The translations under genes and the position numbers were made by a program. A stretch of DNA of 64,000 bases from Fusobacteriaceae bacterium (GTDB taxonomy: Bacteria > Fusobacteriota > Fusobacteriia > Fusobacteriales > Fusobacteriaceae): positions 1-64,000 of the forward strand of contig JAISTB010000039.1 of NCBI GenBank assembly GCA_031272775.1, read 5' to 3'. The notes under the pieces were generated by a model that worked only from the letters and a program-made list of their open reading frames with translations, did not search any database and was not told the origin of the DNA. Below, piece after piece: positions 57,042 through 64,000 of the stretch (the first letter of the stretch is position 1; each line of letters starts with the position of its first letter).

Positions 57042-58649
57042 ATGACAAGGGAAAACGGGCCTGACAGGCCGGGGTTTCATACGGTAAAGACCGTCATTGA
57101 CATCGGAAACGACAAAATCAAGGGAATCATCGGAGAAATGACCTACGCGGGGGCCGACAGCCTGCCCGGGGTTTCCATTCTCAAGTACGTGGAAATTCCC
57201 GGCAGCGGCATGGAAAAATCGGAGATCACCGACGAGTTGAGCCTGAGCGCCGTTATTGCCCGGACCCTTGAAAATCTCAAAATCAACGACGGGCCCGTCG
57301 AAAAAGTCACGCTGGGGCTGGGCGGGACGGCTTTCCGGACCGCGAGAAAAAACGGCCTCACGATCGCCTTTGACGAAAGAGAGATCACGGAAAAGGAAAT
57401 CGAAGACTTCTACGAGGCCGCAGAACGCGAACTCCTGAAGCCCGGGGACAGGGTCGTCCACCGGGAAATGTACAACATCAAAGTCAGCGACGACAACAAG
57501 ACCATTCCGTCGCCCCTTGGCAGGAAATCCAGCCAATTGCGGGCCGACGTCTATTTCGTCTATATGGAGGAGGCCCTCTGCCGCCGCTACGAGCGGCTGA
57601 TGAAGAAAATTCCCGACGGGCCGGAAATCGAAGACGTCATGGCCAACGGCTATGCGGCCGCCATGGCCACCCTACGCAACGAGGACAAGACAAACGGCGT
57701 CGTCCTCGTCGACATCGGCGAGGGCTCCACGGACATCGTGATGTTCAAATACAACCGTCTGTTGTTCTTTGACAGCTTCAAGCTGGGAACCATGCACTTT
57801 GTCATGGATCTCTGCAGCTTGCCGGAATACATCAATTACATTGAGCAGGAAAAGCGCTGTACCCAGAGCGTCATCAACAAAAAATACGCCCGGGAATTCT
57901 ACGACATGTACCTGCGGGGCGAAATCGGCGACAACAAGATGTACGCCAGAGACGGCGTCGCCTGCCGGGGGGAATATGTCCGGAATATCATTGAGTTGCG
58001 CTGTGAGCAGCTGGCCCGGGAGATCAAAGACAGAGTGCCCGAGCTCAAGGGAGGCTTCCGGGGAATCGTGCTGACCGGCGGCGGCGCGCGAGTGCCGGGC
58101 GTCGCGGAGAAGATCCGGACGATCACGAAATATCCGGTCAAGGCCTCACTACCCGTACGGATCAACGGCCTGACGGAAGTCAACGAGCGTATGAGCGCCG
58201 TTATCGGGCTTTTCGGCGAGGCCATCGAAAAAGCCTTCGAAACAATCCGGCGGACGGAAGCGCCCAAGGTTGCGGAAACGCCGGAAACAACGGGAGACGT
58301 CAAGCCCGAAGCCGCTTCCGCGGCGTCGGCTGATTATCCGGAAAAAGCGCCGGAACCGGCGGCGGATGCACAGGCGGTCCGGGAGACGACGGAAACGCCG
58401 ACAAAAGAAGTCTTTCTCCCGCCTGATCCGATCCCGCCCGTGACGGAACCTCCGGCGGGTTCCGGGGAAACGGCTGCCGATCCGGCCAAAGTCTCCGACG
58501 AAGAGGACGAAAAATTCCGAACATTGCTCAGCGGCGAAGCTGTAGCGGAGAAAAAAACGGAAAAAGATACCGGAGGAGACGGAAAGGAAAAGATCGGGCA
58601 AAAATTAAAAGACTGGTGGAAAAGATTTGCCGAAAATTATAAAGCATAA
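57042..58649 (+). CDS. ftsA: Cell-division protein FtsA with a long C-terminal linker
   Basis: 535 residues, about 110 more than usual. The actin-like core (10-400) shows VIDIGNDKIKGIIGEMTYA, VLVDIGEGSTDIVMFKYNRL and IVLTGGGARVPGVAE. Residues 400-510 are a Pro/Glu/Ala/Thr-rich linker. The end, KIGQKLKDWWKRFAENYKA, is the amphipathic membrane-targeting helix that anchors FtsA and hence FtsZ to the inner membrane. The long spacer between core and anchor is unusual. ftsZ follows after 53 bp. Confidence 0.95.
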   Translation: MTRENGPDRPGFHTVKTVIDIGNDKIKGIIGEMTYAGADSLPGVSILKYVEIPGSGMEKSEITDELSLSAVIARTLENLKINDGPVEKVTLGLGGTAFRTARKNGLTIAFDEREITEKEIEDFYEAAERELLKPGDRVVHREMYNIKVSDDNKTIPSPLGRKSSQLRADVYFVYMEEALCRRYERLMKKIPDGPEIEDVMANGYAAAMATLRNEDKTNGVVLVDIGEGSTDIVMFKYNRLLFFDSFKLGTMHFVMDLCSLPEYINYIEQEKRCTQSVINKKYAREFYDMYLRGEIGDNKMYARDGVACRGEYVRNIIELRCEQLAREIKDRVPELKGGFRGIVLTGGGARVPGVAEKIRTITKYPVKASLPVRINGLTEVNERMSAVIGLFGEAIEKAFETIRRTEAPKVAETPETTGDVKPEAASAASADYPEKAPEPAADAQAVRETTETPTKEVFLPPDPIPPVTEPPAGSGETAADPAKVSDEEDEKFRTLLSGEAVAEKKTEKDTGGDGKEKIGQKLKDWWKRFAENYKA

Positions 58650-58702
58650 ATCGGTTCAAAGGACTCACGCGAATGAAAACCAAGCGCTAAAGGGGGAAAG
58701 GC

Positions 58703-59797
58703 ATGTTACAGGAAAGCAAACCGGTAAAAATCATGGTAATCGGCGTCGGCGGAGGCGGCGGTAACGCCATCAACGATATGACAGAGTCGGGCGTCACGGG
58801 CGTCGAATTTGTCGCCGCCAATACGGATGTCCAGGATTTGAACAAATCCCTTGCCAATACGCGGCTGCAATTGGGTGAGAAGCTCACCAAGGGAAAGGGG
58901 GCCGGCGCTGATCCTGATATCGGGCGGCAGGCCGCCGAAGAGGACAAGGAAAAGATCGCGAAGCTCCTTGAGGGAGTCGATATGGTCTTTATTACGGCCG
59001 GCATGGGCGGCGGGACCGGCACGGGCGCTTCGCCCATTATCGCGGAGATTTCCCGGGAAATGGGGATCCTGACCGTGGCCGTCGTGACGAAACCGTTCAA
59101 TTTCGAAGGAAAAAAGCGGGCCAACAACGCGGAAATGGGGATCGGCAATCTTGAAAAAGTCGTGGATTCCATCGTGATCATTCCCAATGACAAGCTCTTT
59201 GAGCTGCCCGAAAAGAAAATTACGCTGAAAAACGCCTTCCATGAGGCCAATAAAGTCCTGAAGATCGGTATTCAAGGGATTTCTGACCTTATGCTGAAGC
59301 AGGGACTCATCAACCTCGACTTTGCCGACGTCAAGAGCATCCTGAAAAATTCGGGCATCACCATGTTCGGTTTCGGCGAAAGCGATTCCAAGGAAAACCG
59401 GGCCGTTGAAGCGGCCACCAAGGCGCTGGAATCCCCGCTTCTGGAAAAGCAGATTTTGGGCGCCGAAAAGATTTTGATCAACATCACGGCCGACGAGTCC
59501 CTGGGGCTCGATGAGGCCCAGCTGATCACGAATATCATCAAAGACGCCACGGGACGCGATGTTGAAGACGGCCAGTGGGGCGTCATTTACGACGACGGTA
59601 TGGGCGGAAGACTGCAGGTGATCCTCGTGGCCACCAACTTTACCGAAGAGGCCGCCATAAACGCGCAAAAAGAAAAAGAGAAGAAAACGGCCGGCGACGG
59701 CAAGGGCGGAAGCGGGCCGGTCTCCGGGAAAGGCGGCGCCGCCAATGACTTAGATAAAAGACCCTGGCCGGATAACTGGGGTTGGGGAAAAAATTAG
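58703..59797 (+). CDS. ftsZ: Cell-division tubulin FtsZ
   Basis: 364 residues. GVGGGGGNAINDMTESGVTG at the start, the tubulin signature GMGGGTGTGASPIIAE and NTDVQDLNKS are present; the GTPase core is complete to about 315. A short Gly-rich linker leads to the end DKRPWPDNWGWGKN. This departs from the common D-[IV]-P-x-[FY]-L core of the C-terminal peptide that binds FtsA and ZipA. AGGGGG precedes the ATG; a terminator follows 16 bp after the stop. Confidence 0.97.
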   Translation: MLQESKPVKIMVIGVGGGGGNAINDMTESGVTGVEFVAANTDVQDLNKSLANTRLQLGEKLTKGKGAGADPDIGRQAAEEDKEKIAKLLEGVDMVFITAGMGGGTGTGASPIIAEISREMGILTVAVVTKPFNFEGKKRANNAEMGIGNLEKVVDSIVIIPNDKLFELPEKKITLKNAFHEANKVLKIGIQGISDLMLKQGLINLDFADVKSILKNSGITMFGFGESDSKENRAVEAATKALESPLLEKQILGAEKILINITADESLGLDEAQLITNIIKDATGRDVEDGQWGVIYDDGMGGRLQVILVATNFTEEAAINAQKEKEKKTAGDGKGGSGPVSGKGGAANDLDKRPWPDNWGWGKN

Positions 59798-59813
59798 GGA
59801 TTACGAAAAAATG

Positions 59814-59838
59814 CCCTCCGGCGAGCCGGAGGGTTTTT
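59814..59838 (+). terminator. Rho-independent terminator of the division cluster
   Basis: CCCTCCGG-CGAG-CCGGAGGG (59814-59833) followed by T5. The A run before the stem also allows some termination of the convergent M32 gene. Confidence 0.92.
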
Positions 59839-59851
59839 ATTTTGGCGGTTT

Positions 59852-61372
59852 TCAGAGATTCAGGAATTTTTCCCGCAGGTAGGCGACGTAGTAGTCGGGA
59901 TTGAGCGTCTCGCCGCAGACTTTTTTCACGATGTCCCGGCTGTCCTTGAAATGGCCGTAGCGATGGATTTTCTCCCGGAGCCAGCCCTTGATCGTCTGGA
60001 GATCTCCCTTTTCGAGGAGCTTTTCCACGGGCAGGTCCTTTTTCATGGCGGCGTAAATCTGGGCCGCGTAGGCCGAGCCGATGGCGTAGCTGGGGAAATA
60101 GCCGATTAGTCCGTCGGCCCAGTGGACGTCCTGCAAGACGCCCGCGCCGTCGTCTTTGGGGGCGACGCCGAGGTATTCGCGCATTTTCTCCCGCCATACG
60201 TCGGCGAGGTCCTTGACCTTGATCGTGTCGTTGAAAACGCCCTTTTCGATCTCGTAGCGGACCATGATGTGGAGCGGATAAGTCAGCTCGTCGGCTTCGA
60301 TGCGGATCAGGGATGGCTCGACTTTATTGATCAGAAAATGAAAATCGGCGAGGCTCATTTGCGAAAATACCGGGGCGAGGGCTTTGTTTTTCTCGAGCCC
60401 TTTCCAGAAATGCCGGTCGCGGCCGATGATGTTTTCGTAAAAGCGCGACTGGGACTCGTGGAGGCCGTTGCTGGCCCCGTGGCCGAGGATGGTCCCGTTG
60501 TATTTGTCGTCGATCTGCTGTTCATAGATCGCGTGGCCCGTTTCGTGCATGGTACTGAGCAGGGCAAATGTGGCGGGATCCTTCATGTAGCGGGTCGTAA
60601 AGCGGACGTCGTATTTGTCAAAATGCGTCGTGAAGGGGTGCTCGCTTTCGGCCATGGCGCCCCGCGTGAAGTCAAAGCCCAGCCAGCCGCTCACGAAGCG
60701 GCAGAGTTCCTTCTGGACTTCCTTGGTCAGCGGCGGATCCTTGACCTTCCTCCCCTTCTGTTTTTTGAGGACTTCCTTCAAGAGCGGCACGACCTCTTTT
60801 TTCAGCGCGCCGAAGAAAATGTCCAGTTGCTTTGTGTCCATGCCCTTTTCATATTGCTCGAGGTTGATGTCGTAGAGGGTCTTTTCCTTTTTGAAGGCCG
60901 CGTCCTTGGTCTCGTACTCATAGCGGGCGAATTTCTTGCTGTAGTCGAAGATCTTTTGCAGCGTCTTGGCAAACATGCCGAAATCCCCCTTGGCCTTGGC
61001 TTTCTGCCACAGGGGCTGGGCTTCGGTCAGGAGCTCTTTGTAAGCCTTGTATTCGGCGGGGGGAATGAGGCTTATGCGCGTCATGTCCTCGGTCAGGACT
61101 TCCGTTTCCCGCCGCAGGACGGGACTCAGGTCAGCCTTGTTTTTATTGAAAAAGGCGAGGATTTTTTTCAGTTTGTCGGAAGTCAGGATGTCGTAGCTCT
61201 TCATGGCGTAATAGCCCATGAGCTTTGAAAGCAGAGCCACGCCGCCTTCAGGGGCGATGGTTTCCAGCTCCCATTGCAGCATGGTGGTCGTCGCCTCGAT
61301 CAGGTTGTATTCCGTCATCAGGTCCTTGTATTGCTTTGTGTATTCCGTCAGGGTCAGTTCTTTTTTTGCCAT
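59852..61372 (-). CDS. M32-family metallocarboxypeptidase
   Basis: 506 residues. The zinc motif is MHETGHAIYEQQ (HEXXH), with the third ligand in GLHESQSRFYENIIGRD, as in thermostable carboxypeptidase Taq. It removes C-terminal residues from peptides in the cytoplasm; no signal peptide. The remaining M32 patterns, such as the C-terminal GYFPSYAIGSAYAAQIY, are complete. Convergent with ftsZ; a signal-bearing nuclease gene lies upstream on the same strand. Confidence 0.93.
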   Translation of the reverse strand: MAKKELTLTEYTKQYKDLMTEYNLIEATTTMLQWELETIAPEGGVALLSKLMGYYAMKSYDILTSDKLKKILAFFNKNKADLSPVLRRETEVLTEDMTRISLIPPAEYKAYKELLTEAQPLWQKAKAKGDFGMFAKTLQKIFDYSKKFARYEYETKDAAFKKEKTLYDINLEQYEKGMDTKQLDIFFGALKKEVVPLLKEVLKKQKGRKVKDPPLTKEVQKELCRFVSGWLGFDFTRGAMAESEHPFTTHFDKYDVRFTTRYMKDPATFALLSTMHETGHAIYEQQIDDKYNGTILGHGASNGLHESQSRFYENIIGRDRHFWKGLEKNKALAPVFSQMSLADFHFLINKVEPSLIRIEADELTYPLHIMVRYEIEKGVFNDTIKVKDLADVWREKMREYLGVAPKDDGAGVLQDVHWADGLIGYFPSYAIGSAYAAQIYAAMKKDLPVEKLLEKGDLQTIKGWLREKIHRYGHFKDSRDIVKKVCGETLNPDYYVAYLREKFLNL

Positions 61373-61413
61373 GGGTCACCTCTTGTGTGGGATTTTTTGC
61401 TTTGCGAATTTGG

Positions 61414-61899
61414 CTAGTTGTTTTTCTTCTTCCATTCGAGGGGGTAAACGGGGTTCCGCTCCCGCCAGAAGCCCTTGCGGGCGTTTTTGGCCTCGGTCTC
61501 GGTCTTCCGGTACACATCTTCCTTCGTGGGCTTGTAACCCCGATAAAACCAGGCGTTTCCCTCGCGGATCATCTCGAGGTTGATGTCGTCGCCCTTGAAA
61601 TAGACCCGTCCGAGGATCCGGTTGTACTGGTCAATGTCGATTTTTTCAATATCCACGGTCTCGCCCTCGATCCGCTGCGCCAGATAGCGCTGGGACTGCC
61701 TGCCGTAGGATTGGTTGAGTTCCGGGGCCTCGATGGCGTACATGCGGATCCGTTGCCGCTTGCCGCCCACGTCCACCGTGAAGGTGTCGCCGTCATGGAC
61801 GTTGATGACCCGGGCGCGGATGTCGTATTTTTGGGGTTGACCGCAGGCGGCGGTTACGAGAAACAAGGCGCAGAGGAGAGCGCCGAAGAATTTTTTCAT
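61414..61899 (-). CDS. Secreted thermonuclease-family (SNase) lipoprotein
   Basis: 161 residues from ATG 61899 with GGAGGAAAG upstream. The N-terminus MKKFFGALLCALFLVTAACG ends in a lipobox (cysteine 19). The staphylococcal-nuclease fold follows: ARVINVHDGDTFTVDVGG, RIRMYAIEAPELNQSYG and the catalytic-arginine region NRILGRVYFKG. It degrades DNA or RNA outside the inner membrane, using calcium in known members. Confidence 0.88.
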   Translation of the reverse strand: MKKFFGALLCALFLVTAACGQPQKYDIRARVINVHDGDTFTVDVGGKRQRIRMYAIEAPELNQSYGRQSQRYLAQRIEGETVDIEKIDIDQYNRILGRVYFKGDDINLEMIREGNAWFYRGYKPTKEDVYRKTETEAKNARKGFWRERNPVYPLEWKKKNN

Positions 61900-61968
61900 C
61901 TTTCCTCCCGAATAGGTTTTTTTGGTTCCATGCCTAATCATAGCATATCCGCGGGGATTTTGCAAATT

Positions 61969-62421
61969 TTATAGGGAAATTTCCGGCTGAGTTCCCACTT
62001 CCGGATGCTCTTTCTCCCACTTGGCGCGTTGGGCGAGAATCAAGGCAAGGATTTCGTCGTAGCTTTCCTTGGACATCATTGTCCCGAAAGAATAATCGGT
62101 GTTCTTTGTGGAAAGCCACATTCCACGCACTTTTTCCGGTTTTTTAAGTATTGTATTGTTGCTTATGTTTAATAGAACGATCGGGGAAAATTTCCTGAAA
62201 TATTTTGGGCAAATATGATGAAACAAGCTGGAAAATTCTATATTTGCTGTGCTGTTGTATTTCAAGAGCAGACTGCTGTCATTGGCAAAGACGACTTCTT
62301 TGAAGGGTGTGACAAACGGGCGAAAATAGTTGCGAATCGTTATAAAATTATCAGCAATCACCATTTCTTCAAATGAATTGTAAGAGTATTGCTTAAAAAA
62401 GCTATCTAATATTGCAATCAT
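61969..62421 (-). CDS. Orphan AT-rich hypothetical protein next to a hemagglutinin remnant
   Basis: 150 residues from ATG 62421 (or 12 bases longer from TTG). No clear ribosome site. The chain alternates strands (MVIADNFITIRNYFRPF, SSLLLKYNSTANIEFSSLF) and ends in a helix (SKESYDEILALILAQRAKWE), a PH-like layout reminiscent of YcxB-type or immunity proteins. Its base composition is clearly lower in GC than the neighbours. Lying just after a hemagglutinin-repeat fragment, it could be an orphan contact-inhibition immunity gene. No family recognised. Confidence 0.45.
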   Translation of the reverse strand: MIAILDSFFKQYSYNSFEEMVIADNFITIRNYFRPFVTPFKEVVFANDSSLLLKYNSTANIEFSSLFHHICPKYFRKFSPIVLLNISNNTILKKPEKVRGMWLSTKNTDYSFGTMMSKESYDEILALILAQRAKWEKEHPEVGTQPEISL

Positions 62422-62517
62422 GCTGTAGAACAAAGTAAAATATACAAAAATTAAGAAATTCTCATTAGATGTAAGCTTACAAAGAACGAAAAAAAACTGC
62501 CGAAATAACTATAAAAA

Positions 62518-62722
62518 TTATAGGTTTTCAATGCCGTTATAGCTGTAGTGCTTGAGGATGATTTTTTCTTTTTCAGTCACGAAGCGAAAATTTCTCTCCA
62601 TCAACGTCCTTCTCTTCCCTGTTATATTGCAATAAAACTCCGCCGATGTCAAGTTTTAATTCATCCGCCTCGACTTTGGCGCCGCTGAACGTGGCGTTTC
62701 CGCTGGTATTTACAATAAATCC
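62518..62722 (-). pseudogene. Remnant of a filamentous-hemagglutinin-type gene
   Basis: A 49-codon frame without a start (62722-62573) translates to NTSGNATFSGAKVEADELKL and DIGG, the classic hemagglutinin repeat of two-partner-secretion exoproteins (FHA/CdiA type). It stops at TGA 62573-62575. A shifted frame (62601-62518) reads on as VTEKEKIILKHYSYNGIENL and stops. Stops and a frame break with no start mark it as a decayed fragment. The rest of 62434-62787 shows nothing else. Confidence 0.55.
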
Positions 62723-62787
62723 TCACCTGCTTTTGTCCGGTGATATCTTCCGGGTGAATTTGATGTTTACTTGTGACTCAAAAAAGT

Positions 62788-63828
62788 TCAATTAATGAAG
62801 AAGTATTCGGGTATAAAATCAGTCAACATATTGGGTAGCTCCAACTCGGTTCCGTTCTTCCAGAATTTGATCTTGTATTTGTTGTCGTCAACTTGAAATC
62901 CTGCGATATAAATATTGCCGCCGATTACTTTTATTGCAGCCGCTTCTCCCGAGGACAATACATGCTCAATTCCATTGATCCAGAGAAGGGCCGTCGGGTT
63001 TTTGGGGTGGTCGTCCCGATAACCCGAGCCTGCAATGTATACGGTATTATCTTCTACCGCCAATGCTGTGGCTTTCGCGCTTTTGAATTTTGAAGTCAAA
63101 ACTGATTTTTTCCCGTTTTTCCAAAAAACCGGCGTATAAATATAGCGCCCGCGTAAAGTATGTCGTGAATTTGTGCCTGCAAGGTAGGAATCATCACCAA
63201 GAAAAAGCATTCCACTGCTTTTTATCCAAGCTGATCCGGGCTCTTCAAGCGGAAACTCATCCCCATTTTTCAGGAGAACGGTATATTCAGCATTTTTATA
63301 TGTAGCAGGAGAGAATTTTGGCATATTCGGATCAAGCCAAGCAGTAATAAAGACATCATCTTCGGAAACATGTATTCCTTGCGCATGAAACATTTTTCCA
63401 TGGCCGGTATCCGTCACCACAGTCTTTTTTCCATTTCTGTAATAATACAGTTTATGCAGCGCGCTCTTTAAAACGTAAACTCCGGATTCATTTGCAAAAA
63501 TATCCACGAGCTGACCGGTATCTGGCGTATCTTCCGTTATTTTTTCCGGAATCCCATTAATCCAGACTGTTTCAATTCCGTCCTTCAATCCGATCAAATA
63601 GACATTTTTTTTATAAACGGTTATACCTCTGATCCATACGTTTTTTGCATCTTCTGAAATAGATTCTACATGTCCGCTTTTCCATAGATAACTATAATCA
63701 TGGTCTCGGCCATAGATGTATTTTCTTCCAACGACAAAGAGGTCCGGTTCTTTGCTACTGGAAAATGTATGGGTAAAAGCGCAACACACAAATAGAATGT
63801 GCAAGCAAAAGGCTTTGACTACTCTCAT
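62788..63828 (-). CDS. Secreted protein with WxNG repeats, probable beta-propeller
   Basis: 346 residues with a signal peptide (MRVVKAFCLHILFVCCAFTH). Blocks of about 40-50 residues recur: YLWKSGHVESI, VWINGIPEKIT, YYRNGKKTVV, FWKNGKKSVLT, LLWINGIEHVL and KFWKNGTELEL, each preceded by a strand such as NVYLIGL, TVYIAGSG or NIYIAGF. Six or seven blades fit a beta-propeller. Similar YIAG/WKNG proteins are common as surface or periplasmic proteins in Bacteroidota and other gut bacteria; the role is unknown. The gene is AT-richer than the housekeeping genes. Confidence 0.7.
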   Translation of the reverse strand: MRVVKAFCLHILFVCCAFTHTFSSSKEPDLFVVGRKYIYGRDHDYSYLWKSGHVESISEDAKNVWIRGITVYKKNVYLIGLKDGIETVWINGIPEKITEDTPDTGQLVDIFANESGVYVLKSALHKLYYYRNGKKTVVTDTGHGKMFHAQGIHVSEDDVFITAWLDPNMPKFSPATYKNAEYTVLLKNGDEFPLEEPGSAWIKSSGMLFLGDDSYLAGTNSRHTLRGRYIYTPVFWKNGKKSVLTSKFKSAKATALAVEDNTVYIAGSGYRDDHPKNPTALLWINGIEHVLSSGEAAAIKVIGGNIYIAGFQVDDNKYKIKFWKNGTELELPNMLTDFIPEYFFIN

Positions 63829-63864
63829 TTTTGTCTCCGGGAAGAAAAACTCAGATAGCTTTTC

Positions 63865-63984
63865 CTAGTAACTCCTAGTTTGACAATATATAACAACTAC
63901 AAAAACTAAGAATTCAGTGATAAGAATTTTCCAATCGAATATTTTGTATTCTTCGTTTAGCAATTTCTTTTCTTCACTGTTCAT
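63865..63984 (-). CDS. Possible 39-residue single-span membrane peptide
   Basis: ATG 63984 has AGAGG seven bases upstream. The peptide begins MNSEEKKLLNEEYKIFDWK and has one hydrophobic helix, ILITEFLVFVVVIYC, ending QTRSY. Charge layout places the N-terminus in the cytoplasm. It precedes the beta-propeller gene by 36 bp on the same strand. Could be a true small membrane protein or a truncated gene end. Confidence 0.4.
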   Translation of the reverse strand: MNSEEKKLLNEEYKIFDWKILITEFLVFVVVIYCQTRSY

Positions 63985-64000
63985 CAGAATCCTCTGATCG

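Noticed and set aside
1-64000. tRNA or rRNA genes, insertion sequences, integrases or attachment sites
   Set aside because: None could be recognised on either strand by reading; weak candidates were not reported.

Overview
The window comes from a diderm (Gram-negative-type) bacterium, probably an anaerobe. It encodes an OmpA-family envelope protein, a heptose-bisphosphate phosphatase of the LPS pathway, RseC, secreted proteins and a lipoprotein. Coding DNA is GC-rich by eye, but promoters are AT-rich and close to the sigma-70 consensus, often with an extended TGC before the -10. A short secreted coiled-coil protein resembling the Fusobacterium adhesin FadA, the FakA-FakB fusion and the division-gene layout point towards Fusobacteriota. 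Cultured members of that phylum are AT-rich as I know them, so the assignment stays open. TGA is an ordinary stop codon almost everywhere.

Layout. 1-19.7 kb is accessory: a MerR / cyclophilin-like / broken flavodoxin / FGE-type cluster; a DUF4143 ATPase behind six 23-bp repeats; a RelE-type toxin-antitoxin pair; a nitroreductase; an attenuated operon (aminotransferase, DAACS symporter, carboxylesterase); an APC permease; a BRO-N-Fic protein tail-to-tail with an unusual reverse transcriptase that has a structured 225-bp region upstream; several secreted or envelope proteins; a DinJ-Doc pair; and a second DUF4143 ATPase with its own operator repeats. 19.8-22.8 kb holds a membrane-bound LuxR-type regulator next to a solute-binding lipoprotein. 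23-32.3 kb holds two hotdog thioesterases, the FadA-like protein and a partner, coaE, a U32 protein, pgpA, cinA and the FakA-FakB fusion. 32.3-37.6 kb (minus strand) holds etfB-etfA-glcD-like dehydrogenase-YkvI transporter, then rseC. 37.7-45 kb is housekeeping: maf, mreB, scpB, rluB, gatCAB. An AbgT transporter and a candidate small RNA with two C-rich loops follow. 47-59.8 kb is dCMP deaminase, gmhB and a cell-wall/division cluster, murF-mraY-murD-murG-murC-murB-ddl-ftsQ-ftsA-ftsZ, closed by a strong terminator. 59.8-64 kb (minus strand) holds an M32 carboxypeptidase, a secreted nuclease, an orphan AT-rich gene, a hemagglutinin-repeat remnant, a predicted beta-propeller protein and a tiny membrane peptide.

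The strongest leads for undescribed biology are the reverse transcriptase with its structured upstream RNA region, the repeat operators shared by the two DUF4143 ATPases, the C-rich-loop small RNA at 46.8 kb, the peptide-plus-terminator leader at 4.8-5.05 kb, and the lipoprotein/membrane-LuxR pair. All calls come from reading the sequence; no database search was possible.
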